NCBI GenBank assembly: GCA_002705265.1
Contig: PAHR01000021.1
Coordinates: 23,060 to 87,059 of the forward strand
Source: Pelagibacteraceae bacterium
Lineage (GTDB): Bacteria > Pseudomonadota > Alphaproteobacteria > HIMB59
Direction of reading: 5' to 3'
Length of the DNA: 64,000 bases
Below are positions 45,804 through 53,757 of the stretch, piece by piece. A program made the position numbers and the translations under genes. Numbering within the stretch: position 1 is the first letter of the stretch; each line of letters starts with the position of its first letter. A model generated the notes under the pieces. It had not been told where the DNA came from. It saw nothing but the letters and a program-made list of their open reading frames with translations, and searched no databases.

Positions 45804-46883
45804 ATGGCTGAAGATTTTTATAATACACTTGGTATATCTAAAGAAGCATCAGATGGTGAGATAAAAAATGCATATCGCAAGATGGCAATGAAGTACCACC
45901 CTGATAGAAATCAAGGCGATGCTAAGGCAGAGAAGAAGTTTAAAGAAGTAAGCAATGCCTATGAAATACTAAAAGACCCCCAAAAAAAGCAAGCTTATGA
46001 CCAGTATGGTCACGCAGCATTTGAACAAGGCGGCATGGGTGGCCCAGGAGGATTTGGCCAACAGGGATTCGGAGGATTCTCAGATATATTTGAAGATATT
46101 TTTGGTATGGGTGGAGGAGGACCTAAGGAAACAAGAGGAGATGACCTTAGATACGATATAGCCGTGGATCTAGAAGAGGCGTTTTTTGGCAAAAACCTTG
46201 AATCAACAATATCGAAAATGACTGCCTGTAAGGAAAATCATTCCTATAAATCCTGTACCACTTGTGATGGTTATGGAAAGGTTAGGACACAAAGTGGTTT
46301 TTTCTCGATGGAAAGAACCTGTGGCAGGTGCAGTGGCACAGGCCAAGAAATGAAGGGAAGATGTGGGAAGTGTAGTAATACAGGAAGAGTTAAAGAAAAC
46401 AAAAAATTGAAAATTAAAATACCTCCAGGCATAGAAACAGGCAATAGAATAAGAATGAGCGGCGAAGGAGAGGCGGGTGAACTAGGGGGGCAAAATGGTG
46501 ACTTGTATGTTTTTGTAAAAGTAAATCCCAACAAAATTTTCGAAAGAGATAAAAATAATATTATTTGCGAAGTAGCAATTCCTTTTACAACAGCAGCATT
46601 AGGAGGATCTATAGAAGTACCAACTATCGAAAAAAAAATGGTTAGCATTAATATTCCTCAAGGAATGCAGTCCGGGCATAAACTAAGAGTTAAGGGAAAA
46701 GGAATGAGCATATTAAGAACTGAACAAAGAGGAGATATGATTGTAAAAGTTCATGCAGAAACACCTATAAATTTGTCTGCAAAGCAGAAAAAGATTTTAA
46801 CTGACCTCGATAGTTCGTTGACAAAAGATAATTCAAAATTATCAGAAGGATTTTTTAATAAAGTAAAAAAAATGTTTAATTAG
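45804..46883 (+). CDS. dnaJ: Co-chaperone DnaJ with an altered first zinc motif
   Basis: DnaJ stimulates DnaK and delivers substrates (359 aa). The J domain has the HPD motif (KYHPDRNQ, near 33), followed by a Gly/Phe-rich region and two C-terminal beta domains. The zinc domain (about 150-205) normally has four CxxCxGxG repeats. Here repeats 2-4 are recognisable (CTTCDGYG, CGRCSGTG, CGKCSNTG), but the first is reduced to a single Cys and a nearby His (ACKENHSYKS). Zinc site I, formed by repeats 1 and 4, may therefore be altered. Co-transcribed with dnaK. Confidence 0.95.
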   Translation: MAEDFYNTLGISKEASDGEIKNAYRKMAMKYHPDRNQGDAKAEKKFKEVSNAYEILKDPQKKQAYDQYGHAAFEQGGMGGPGGFGQQGFGGFSDIFEDIFGMGGGGPKETRGDDLRYDIAVDLEEAFFGKNLESTISKMTACKENHSYKSCTTCDGYGKVRTQSGFFSMERTCGRCSGTGQEMKGRCGKCSNTGRVKENKKLKIKIPPGIETGNRIRMSGEGEAGELGGQNGDLYVFVKVNPNKIFERDKNNIICEVAIPFTTAALGGSIEVPTIEKKMVSINIPQGMQSGHKLRVKGKGMSILRTEQRGDMIVKVHAETPINLSAKQKKILTDLDSSLTKDNSKLSEGFFNKVKKMFN

Positions 46884-46884
46884 T

Positions 46885-47382
46885 TTGATAATAAAATATT
46901 TTTATGAAGATATTACAACGCCAATAGGAAATATATTTATTTTAGAAAATAAGTACGGGATATGTTGCGTATCCATGTCTAGAGACAAAAGAATTGTTAA
47001 AATAAAAAATGAGTTTAATCCAAAAGTAGGATTAAAATTTTATAAGACAATTAAGAAAAACCTTATTAGATATCTTAATGGCAAAGAAAGATTAAAACCC
47101 CCCCCAGTTTTATTTTTATCGGGAACAAATTTTCAAAAAAAGGTTTGGAAACAATTATTAAGAATTAAGCATGGAACAACTTCTAATTATTCAATGATTG
47201 CTAATAATATTAAACTTCCTAATGCCCAAAGAGCTGTTGGGACAGCAATCGCCAAAAATCCAATATTATTTTATTTGCCCTGTCATAGAGTGGTTAAAAA
47301 AAATGGAAATATAGGGAAGTATATATGGGGTATGTCTATTAAAAAAAAACTACTAAATATGGAGATGGCTGACCCGATTTAG
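46885..47382 (+). CDS. Methylated-DNA--protein-cysteine methyltransferase (Ogt type)
   Basis: This is a suicide repair protein (165 aa) that removes alkyl groups from O6 of guanine. The acceptor cysteine is in YLPCHRVVKKNGNIGKY (family PCHRVI). The upstream helix-turn-helix segment is TSNYSMIANNIKLPNAQRAVGTAIAKNP. The start is a TTG one base after the dnaJ stop; this is likely but not certain. No adaptive-response Ada domain is present. Confidence 0.9.
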   Translation: MIIKYFYEDITTPIGNIFILENKYGICCVSMSRDKRIVKIKNEFNPKVGLKFYKTIKKNLIRYLNGKERLKPPPVLFLSGTNFQKKVWKQLLRIKHGTTSNYSMIANNIKLPNAQRAVGTAIAKNPILFYLPCHRVVKKNGNIGKYIWGMSIKKKLLNMEMADPI

Positions 47383-47588
47383 TAGAGGAGGAAATTGAAT
47401 ACCGAATCAGCCCCCGCATGAACGCTAACCAAACAGTATAAATTATATAACTTATGTCAAATTTCTGAAATTTTCATTTTTAGTAAATATTCGTTAGAAT
47501 CTTTAATTAGCCGGCTATTTTACAAATTTAGCCAAATCGTCCATTTATGGATTGTATTAGGTTTTTATTCATATAAGAAGGATCAGCA
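47383..47588. other. Intergenic region between the ogt-type and EamA genes
   Basis: This 206-bp gap contains a purine-rich GAGGAGGAAATTG just after the upstream stop, with no convincing coding frame after it, and otherwise AT-rich DNA. The downstream GTG start of the transporter is preceded by AAGGA. I see no tRNA, clear terminator or riboswitch fold. Confidence 0.4.
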
Positions 47589-48464
47589 GTGATTTCTCTT
47601 AATTTCCAAAAACAGTCAAATATTTATTTAATTGGCTTTATTGCATATTTTATTTTTTCCATAGGAGATACTTTAATTAAATTAGTTGGAACAACATACC
47701 CATACACATTAATTTTTGCTATATCAACTTTTACCGGCTCATTGCCTGTTATTATATATTTAATTTTCAAGAAAAACTTTCAAGAACTAAAAACTAAAAA
47801 ATATTTACTTCACTTATTAAGGGGCATCTTAATGGCAATAGTTGCTTACAGCATACTTAAGGGCATCATTTTATTGCCCCTTTCAATATCATATCCAATA
47901 CTACTTTCAGCCCCGGTGATATTGTCATTTATGGGAATTATATTTTTAAAAGAAAAAATTAATGTCTATAAGATCTTATCTTTAATTATAGCAATGTTAG
48001 GTGTTTTTCTGGTTTCGGGTTTTAGTATTAATCAGGGATATAATTTTGAGGGGATATTGTTATTAGGGATTGGCGCAATATGTGTCGCTGTTTTAGATTT
48101 ATCTGTAAGACTATATGGTAAAAATGAATCAACTTTATCATTAAGTTTTTATAGTCTTTTTATCAGTTCAATAATTTTTACAATTTTATCTTTTGGGTCA
48201 TGGACAAAAATTGCTTTTGACGACTTATTGCTTTTAATCACAGGAGGAGCTTTAGACGGCATTGGCATGTTGATACTCGTATTTAGTTTAAAAAGAATCG
48301 AAGCTTCGTATATTAGCATTACTCACTATTCACAAATTATATATGGCCTAATTATAGGATATCTTGTATTTAACCACACACCTTCTTATATGGAGTTATT
48401 TGGAGGAGTGTTTGTATTAAGCTCAGGTTGGTTAATATACTTAAAGCTTAATCAATCAAATTGA
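47589..48464 (+). CDS. EamA/DMT-superfamily transporter
   Basis: This inner-membrane protein of 291 aa has about ten transmembrane segments formed by two EamA repeats (residues 10-140 and 150-285). The first repeat ends with PVILSFMGIIFLKEKIN and the second with YGLIIGYLVFNHTPSYMELFGGVFVLSSG. The family exports metabolites or amino acids, and specificity cannot be inferred. It starts with GTG preceded by an AAGGA ribosome-binding site. It is convergent with the DUF4864 gene, overlapping by 9 bp. Confidence 0.85.
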   Translation: MISLNFQKQSNIYLIGFIAYFIFSIGDTLIKLVGTTYPYTLIFAISTFTGSLPVIIYLIFKKNFQELKTKKYLLHLLRGILMAIVAYSILKGIILLPLSISYPILLSAPVILSFMGIIFLKEKINVYKILSLIIAMLGVFLVSGFSINQGYNFEGILLLGIGAICVAVLDLSVRLYGKNESTLSLSFYSLFISSIIFTILSFGSWTKIAFDDLLLLITGGALDGIGMLILVFSLKRIEASYISITHYSQIIYGLIIGYLVFNHTPSYMELFGGVFVLSSGWLIYLKLNQSN

Positions 48465-48878
48465 TTTTTTTTTAAGTGGGGCTATAGTGCATCCTGAAAT
48501 CTTCCAATTCCCATCACTTAGTATTAAAGAATAAGTTGCAATATATGATTGGTTTTTTTGAGATATGATTTGTACCTGATGTAGTACGCCACTATCAAAA
48601 ATTTTAGACTTCAAAAAAAAATAATTCTTAGGGTTAGACACAGGCTCATATGCGGTTTCTACCATTTTCATAAATATTTCTGGAGTCTCAAATTTAGCTT
48701 TAATTATTGGTGCGGCGAAAGAAAAAGCCTTTAAGGCATCATTGCTCTTAAAAGCCTCTAACTGGCCTGATACAACATTTTTAGAAGTTTCAATTTGATT
48801 ATCATAGTTGTCCTGAGAGTAGGAGCTAAGGGAAAAGAAGCATATTGAAACTAAATATATTAGATATTTTTTAGACAT
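48456..48878 (-). CDS. DUF4864-type exported protein
   Basis: This exported protein of 140 aa has a signal peptide (MSKKYLIYLVSICFFSLSSYS). The body matches the DUF4864 pattern: QLEAFKSNDALKAFSFAAPIIKAKF, then FMKMVETAYEPVSNP, and a C-terminal SDGNWKISGC. The fold is NTF2-like in style and its function is unknown. It lies after the secreted hydrolase gene on the same strand, 52 bp away, and may belong to the lldD-hydrolase unit. Confidence 0.78.
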   Translation of the reverse strand: MSKKYLIYLVSICFFSLSSYSQDNYDNQIETSKNVVSGQLEAFKSNDALKAFSFAAPIIKAKFETPEIFMKMVETAYEPVSNPKNYFFLKSKIFDSGVLHQVQIISQKNQSYIATYSLILSDGNWKISGCTIAPLKKKSI

Positions 48879-48930
48879 TAGTGTAATTCTTTATACGACA
48901 TAATCCTATAACCAGATCCCTAAAAGTTTT

Positions 48931-49920
48931 TTATTTTCTAGATATCTTACTCTCGATAGTTAGTATTTTATCATTAACAAGACTTTCTCTAATAAATTCT
49001 AAAACTAATTCCTGATGTGGCCATGAACATTTAGCAAATACTATTAAATGACCATTTTTTACTTTTTTGCCATCATTCCATTTACATTGCTTTCCATTTA
49101 CTTTTACACCCTTTTCATATTCAAACCATTTTACTCCTGGAATATCAGCAATCCATTTAAGGTCAGTTGAAGTTGCTTTCCAATCATGGACAAGATCATC
49201 AGGACTTGCAAAAACTAAAGAGTTGGCATGCTTTGCAGTTTTTAATTCATCTACTAAATATTGTCTGATAGGATTATTTTCTTCCCTAGGCCAACAATTA
49301 GGATTGAAAGCAATGGTTCCCCCAAATAATTCTTTTTTAAATGCCGCATATCTTATTGCATTCCACGCCCCACAAGAATGTCCTGCTAAAAAAATTTGCT
49401 TAAATGGAACCCCATTAGAGTTAAATTTTTTAACAACTTCTTCGGTTACATGCATCCGGACATCAGTTGAAAGGTTTCTTAAATACTCTTCCCAAAACGG
49501 ACACTTTAAAGTATGTCCATATCCTTTTTTAATACATTTTTTAGCTGAACCTTTAAATTTCAATCCAGCTTCACGTCCGCCCGTAGCATCAAGTTTTCTA
49601 GTATTTGTAATTAAACAATTTACCCATACAACTATTTCTTTGTCTCCAATTTTTGCTCCTGAGAGCATAGAAATAAAAGTTAGATCTTGGCTATAGTTAC
49701 AAAATTTCTCTTTTGTTTCATTCCCACCATGATTCCAGATTAATAATATTTTGTTTTCAGGGTTGTCAATATTATAACCTTTGGTTAGTTTAAATGCCTT
49801 ACCCTCAAGGTTTGATGAAATAAATCCACTACTTTTTGAACTAAGTTTCTTAGCTTGGACGGACAAACTTATATTGAAAAACAACAAACCCAAAACCACG
49901 ATCTCTAAAAGTTTTTTCAT
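48931..49920 (-). CDS. Exported alpha/beta-hydrolase-like protein
   Basis: This 329-aa protein has an N-terminal signal peptide (LLEIVVLGLLFFNISLSVQA). Hydrolase features are ILLIWNHGG (oxyanion region), the nucleophile elbow IFLAGHSCGAWNAIRYA (GxSxG, near residue 175), an acidic candidate in FASPDDLVHDW, and a late His in KCSWPHQELVL. The substrate is unknown; the protein is probably periplasmic. The visible catalytic arrangement suggests an esterase or dienelactone-hydrolase fold. Downstream of the alpha-hydroxy-acid oxidase on the same strand. Confidence 0.72.
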   Translation of the reverse strand: MKKLLEIVVLGLLFFNISLSVQAKKLSSKSSGFISSNLEGKAFKLTKGYNIDNPENKILLIWNHGGNETKEKFCNYSQDLTFISMLSGAKIGDKEIVVWVNCLITNTRKLDATGGREAGLKFKGSAKKCIKKGYGHTLKCPFWEEYLRNLSTDVRMHVTEEVVKKFNSNGVPFKQIFLAGHSCGAWNAIRYAAFKKELFGGTIAFNPNCWPREENNPIRQYLVDELKTAKHANSLVFASPDDLVHDWKATSTDLKWIADIPGVKWFEYEKGVKVNGKQCKWNDGKKVKNGHLIVFAKCSWPHQELVLEFIRESLVNDKILTIESKISRK

Positions 49921-49999
49921 TATAACACATTATCAAAAACCCCTAGAATTAAACATTTTTTTATCTCAAGTATATCTAGCCGTGTATCTAGTTTGTTAT

Positions 50000-51067
50000 T
50001 TAAATTTCTGTAATTAGATCTTGTGAAATATCATTTAAATTAGTACATCCAGTTAAGATCATAGTTTCAACTAACTCTCTTAATAATATGTTCAATACTA
50101 ACTCAACGCCATCTTGTCCATCGTGTGCAAGGCCCCATAGAATTGGTCTGCCAATTTGAACCGCATTAGCCCCTAAAGCTAGACATTTTAAAATATCTGT
50201 TCCTCTTCTAATACCACCATCTGCAATTAAAAGTTTATCTTTGCCAACCTCTTCTCTAATTGGCCTAATTTGTTTTAAGGTTGGTACGGCAGTGTCTAAC
50301 TGTCTTCCACCATGATTTGATATAATTATACCATCAGCACCATTTTCGAAACATTTCGCAGCATCATCAGGCCTAAGTATTCCCTTAACCAATACAGGTA
50401 GCTTTGATTTTTCTTTAATCCAATGAATAATTTCAAAAGTAAGAGTTGGATCAAATAGATGGTCAGAGTGCATACTCATACTAGATCCCTCATAATCATC
50501 ATATTTCTCAAAAGACGTTCCTTTAAAATTGGCAAGAGTTAAATTTTCAGGCATTTTAAAAGAATTTCTTTCATCTTTCTCTCTTGTTCCTAATCTTGGG
50601 GCGTCCGCTGTAAAAACTATTGCTTTATAGTTTTTTTCGTAACATCTTTTTAAAATATCCTCTGTAATTTTCCTATCTTTTGCAAAATATAATTGAAAAA
50701 ACAATTTATCGGAATGAGGAGCAACTTCTTCTATTGATTTATTTGATGATGTAGGCAAAGTCATTATTGAATCCAAACTAGACATTGCTTTTGCAGTTGC
50801 AATCTCGCCATCAGCATGAGCCATTGACTGCATAGCTAAGGGAGCTGCCATTATTGGATTACCAATTTTTAATCCTAAAATTGAAGTTGATGTATTAACA
50901 GATGAGACATTTCTCAATAACTTAGGTAGAATCTCATAGTTATTAAATATTGATATGTTTCTTCTTAAAGTAATTTCATCCCTAGCCCCTGAGCTGTAAT
51001 AGTCATATATGGCTTCAGATAATTTTTCTGGGAATTTTTTTTCTAAATCAAATAAATTAACTATCAA
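50000..51067 (-). CDS. FMN-dependent alpha-hydroxy-acid dehydrogenase/oxidase
   Basis: This is a TIM-barrel flavoenzyme of the LldD/glycolate-oxidase family (355 aa) that oxidises L-lactate, glycolate or another L-2-hydroxy acid. The N terminus YDYYSSGARDEITLRRN and the active-site segment IISNHGGRQLDTAVPTL (catalytic His and substrate Arg) are intact. The FMN phosphate site is IADGGIRRGTDILKCLALGANAVQIGRPILWG. The start in the track is TTG at 51067. The upstream 45 codons are open in the same frame, so an extension is possible. Substrate not assignable. Confidence 0.88.
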   Translation of the reverse strand: MIVNLFDLEKKFPEKLSEAIYDYYSSGARDEITLRRNISIFNNYEILPKLLRNVSSVNTSTSILGLKIGNPIMAAPLAMQSMAHADGEIATAKAMSSLDSIMTLPTSSNKSIEEVAPHSDKLFFQLYFAKDRKITEDILKRCYEKNYKAIVFTADAPRLGTREKDERNSFKMPENLTLANFKGTSFEKYDDYEGSSMSMHSDHLFDPTLTFEIIHWIKEKSKLPVLVKGILRPDDAAKCFENGADGIIISNHGGRQLDTAVPTLKQIRPIREEVGKDKLLIADGGIRRGTDILKCLALGANAVQIGRPILWGLAHDGQDGVELVLNILLRELVETMILTGCTNLNDISQDLITEI

Positions 51068-51270
51068 AATTATATGCCTTGCTGCTTTGTTAATATTAAA
51101 AGCACCTTCCTCATTAATATTATGAGGATTTATTTTTATAAGAATATCTTTATCTGCCCTATATATTACATTACCTGTATCAAAATCGCCAATATTTTAT
51201 TAAAACTGATCATTAATTAAGAAATATTTATTAGATTTTTATTATTCAATTAAATAATCTAAACCAAGCA
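51068..51270. promoter_or_regulatory. Divergent intergenic region between the hydroxy-acid oxidase and tupA
   Basis: This 203-bp gap must contain the promoters of the leftward lldD-type gene and the rightward tup operon. The half nearest lldD is open in its frame for about 45 codons without a standard start codon. The tup-proximal half is strongly AT-rich. No tungstate or molybdate operator, and no Moco or Tuco riboswitch fold, was recognised by eye. Confidence 0.4.
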
Positions 51271-52077
51271 ATGAGACCCATTTTTAGATACCTATGTATT
51301 TTTTTATTAATTTTTTATAATTCAAGTATAGCAAAAGAATTTTTGATTGTTCAGTCCACAACAAGTACAGCCAATACTGGATTATTAGAGTATTTAGGTG
51401 ATTTGTTTTTTGAAGATACCGGAATAGAAATAAGGGCTGTTGCTGTTGGGACTGGCCAGGCTATCAAAAATTCTATGAGAGGGGACGGGGATGTTTTGTT
51501 GGTCCATGATAAAATAAAAGAATTAAAATTTGTTAAAGATGGCTTTGGAGTCAAAAGACACGACCTTATGTATAATGACTTTATATTTGTTGGACCTAAA
51601 ACTGATCCAGAAAATATCAAAAAATCTAAAACAGTATTAGAAGTTATAGATAAGCTTTCTAAGGGAAAGACAAGATTTATTTCTCGTGATGATAATTCAG
51701 GAACTCATTCAAAAGAATTAAAGTTATGGAAATTATCAAAAGCTAGATTATCAAGTGACTTTTATATTAAATCAGGTGCTGGCATGGCATCTACAATAAA
51801 TATGGCTGCAGAAATGCAAGCATACACAATTACTGACAGAGGGTCTTGGATTTCTCATAACAATAAAGGTAATTTGGCTTTATTATATGAAAATGATAAT
51901 TTGTTATTTAATCCTTATGGAATTATAGCTATTAATCCAAAAAAATTCCCAAATACTAAATATAATAATGCAAAAAAATTTATAGAATGGATTCTAAGTA
52001 AAAAAATTCAAAATCTAATAGAATTATTTAAAGTTAATGGCGAGCAAATTTTTTTCACTTATAAGGTTAACAAATGA
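51271..52077 (+). CDS. tupA: Tungstate-type ABC transporter substrate-binding protein TupA
   Basis: This is a periplasmic oxyanion-binding protein (268 aa) with a signal peptide up to about SIAKE. The family signatures are very clear: VQSTTSTANTGLLEYL, FEDTGIEIRAVAVGTGQAI, GDVLLVHDKIKE, LMYNDFIFVGPKTDP and SRDDNSGTHSKELKLW. TupA proteins bind tungstate with very high affinity and discriminate against molybdate; some relatives take vanadate. It overlaps the permease gene by 4 bp, so it is coupled to it. Confidence 0.92.
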   Translation: MRPIFRYLCIFLLIFYNSSIAKEFLIVQSTTSTANTGLLEYLGDLFFEDTGIEIRAVAVGTGQAIKNSMRGDGDVLLVHDKIKELKFVKDGFGVKRHDLMYNDFIFVGPKTDPENIKKSKTVLEVIDKLSKGKTRFISRDDNSGTHSKELKLWKLSKARLSSDFYIKSGAGMASTINMAAEMQAYTITDRGSWISHNNKGNLALLYENDNLLFNPYGIIAINPKKFPNTKYNNAKKFIEWILSKKIQNLIELFKVNGEQIFFTYKVNK

Positions 52078-52694
52078 TATATGAAGCTATAAGCATTTCT
52101 TTATATGTAAGTATTTTATCAACTATTTTAGGGTTATTAATTAGCATACCAATGGGAATTTTTTTAGGTGTAAAAAATTTTTATTTCAAAAAAATTATAC
52201 TATCAATACTAACTGCATTAACATCTATACCACCAGTGTGCGCGGGATTAATTGTTTACTTAATGGTTAGCAGAACAGGACCTTTTGGTTGGATGGGCAT
52301 TCTATACACGCCTACAGCAATGATAATTGCTCAAACATTAATAATTTTTCCCATCATGACAACATTAATAGCAAGGAATATTTCTGATGATTTCCCAGTT
52401 TTTTCTGATGAGCTATATCTTTATGGAGCAAGATTAAGAGATATTGCTTATCTCTTAATCAAAAATAGAATTTCTATATACCTAACAATCTCACTTATAG
52501 GATTTGGTAGAGCTATAAGCGAATATGGTGCTGCAGCTATAGTTGGCGGTTCCATTGATCATGTTACAAGGAACGTAACATCAACAATTGCTTTGGAAAC
52601 ATCAAAAGGAAATTTATTAATCGCAATAAACCTAGGAATTATTTTAATGACCATATCTTTTATAATAAGTTATTTAATTAACTTAAAAAAATAA
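52074..52694 (+). CDS. tupB: Tungstate-type ABC transporter permease TupB
   Basis: This is an inner-membrane permease of 206 aa with about five membrane segments. The cytoplasmic EAA-type loop GFGRAISEYGAAAIVGGSI (near 145-163) is the classical ATPase contact of the molybdate/tungstate group. It is slightly short for a TupB. The partner ATPase TupC, which normally follows directly, is missing; a cytochrome gene follows instead. The ATPase must be supplied from elsewhere, or the transporter is incomplete. Confidence 0.9.
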   Translation: MIYEAISISLYVSILSTILGLLISIPMGIFLGVKNFYFKKIILSILTALTSIPPVCAGLIVYLMVSRTGPFGWMGILYTPTAMIIAQTLIIFPIMTTLIARNISDDFPVFSDELYLYGARLRDIAYLLIKNRISIYLTISLIGFGRAISEYGAAAIVGGSIDHVTRNVTSTIALETSKGNLLIAINLGIILMTISFIISYLINLKK

Positions 52695-52707
52695 TATAAA
52701 TATTAAA

Positions 52708-53121
52708 ATGAAATATTTAATAATATTTATTTTTTTGAATTATTCTTTTTCTTTAAATGCTAGCGAAATACAAGATAGAAAATTGTCCATGCAAGCTTTA
52801 AATAAACTTATGAAAGAAGCCAATAACAATATTAGAGAAAATATATTAAATAGCAGGACACAGGAAATTTTTTTAGAAATATCTGATATTTTTAAGCATT
52901 ACCCATCTTTATTTCCTGAAGGATCTTTTGATGGCAAAACCAATGCCAGTAATGATATTATTTTTAATAGAGAGAAATTTAACCAAATTTCGAAAGATAA
53001 CGAAGAAAATGCAAAAAAAGCTGCGGAAGCTATAATGTATGAAAATCAAGAGCTAGCAGTTAAGCATTTTCAAAATCTTTATTCATCTTGTAAAAGCTGC
53101 CACTCTAGATTTAAAAATTAA
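52708..53121 (+). CDS. Cytochrome c'-type monohaem protein
   Basis: This exported four-helix cytochrome (137 aa) has a signal peptide (MKYLIIFIFLNYSFSLNAS). The single haem-binding motif CKSCH lies at the extreme C terminus, as in the cytochrome c'/c556 family, and the rest is helical and Lys/Glu rich. These proteins act as periplasmic electron carriers or gas-binding proteins. It follows tupB by 13 bp and precedes a periplasmic rhodanese by 5 bp, which suggests a shared redox role. Confidence 0.83.
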   Translation: MKYLIIFIFLNYSFSLNASEIQDRKLSMQALNKLMKEANNNIRENILNSRTQEIFLEISDIFKHYPSLFPEGSFDGKTNASNDIIFNREKFNQISKDNEENAKKAAEAIMYENQELAVKHFQNLYSSCKSCHSRFKN

Positions 53122-53126
53122 TATTT

Positions 53127-53516
53127 ATGAGATTAATTTATATACTTATTTTTCTATTTGCAATTTCTTCGAATAGCATTATTTTCAGTAATCAAATGTT
53201 TACACCACTGTCAATCGAAGAATCAAAAATTAAAATGGATGAAGGCCTTATAATTATTGATGTAAGAAAACAAAAAGAGCACGATAGTTTAAGAATCCCA
53301 GGATCTCACTTAATTAATGTAAAAGAAATTTCTAAAGAAATATTGGAAAGCAAATTTGGAGAAAATAAAGATATACTCATCCATTGTACAGCAGGAGTCA
53401 TGTCTAAGGTTGCTGCAAAAAAATTAATAGACCAAGGATACAAGGGAAAAATTTTTGAAATAAATGAAGGAATGATCGGCTGGGTAAAGAGCGGAATGCC
53501 TACGGAAACTAATTAA
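53127..53516 (+). CDS. Periplasmic rhodanese-domain protein
   Basis: This single rhodanese domain of 129 aa sits behind a signal peptide (MRLIYILIFLFAISSNSIIFS). The motifs IIIDVRKQKEHDSLRIPGSHLI and the active-site loop IHCTAGVMSKVAAK with the catalytic Cys are intact. It should transfer sulfane sulfur or reduce or bind thiol-linked oxyanions in the periplasm. It is last in the tupA-tupB-cytochrome-rhodanese unit and its end overlaps a small minus-strand ORF by 8 bp. Confidence 0.87.
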   Translation: MRLIYILIFLFAISSNSIIFSNQMFTPLSIEESKIKMDEGLIIIDVRKQKEHDSLRIPGSHLINVKEISKEILESKFGENKDILIHCTAGVMSKVAAKKLIDQGYKGKIFEINEGMIGWVKSGMPTETN

Positions 53517-53679
53517 AATAATCTGTTTTTATCATATAATAAATTAAATAACCAAAAAGACCTGCCATTAAAATTAGTATTGGCATTACTGATAAACTAA
53601 AGGCATTCCTAAATTTTTTATTATATATAAGTACTATCATTAATAATATAAGCCCTAAAACTATATAAATTCTGATCAT
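53509..53679 (-). CDS. Small two-segment membrane protein (56 aa), not in the ORF track
   Basis: I translated this from the gap between the rhodanese gene and dapB. It reads MIRIYIVLGLILLMIVLIYN, a short KKFRNAFS loop, then SVMPILILMAGLFGYLIYYM and a polar tail. Two hydrophobic helices joined by a positively charged turn argue for a real inner-membrane protein rather than chance. No function or family recognised. It is divergent from dapB (79 bp between the starts) and convergent with the rhodanese gene. Confidence 0.55.
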   Translation of the reverse strand: MIRIYIVLGLILLMIVLIYNKKFRNAFSLSVMPILILMAGLFGYLIYYMIKTDYFN

Positions 53680-53757
53680 TATGATTTTATATTAACACAA
53701 ATCCTTGAATTTTTACTATTAATGATCACTTTTATTGATATATAAACCTAATTGATT

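Noticed and set aside
49067-49696. 209-aa plus-strand ORF
   Set aside because: It mirrors the exported hydrolase gene, which has a signal peptide and GHSCG motif on the minus strand; the plus frame shows no domain.
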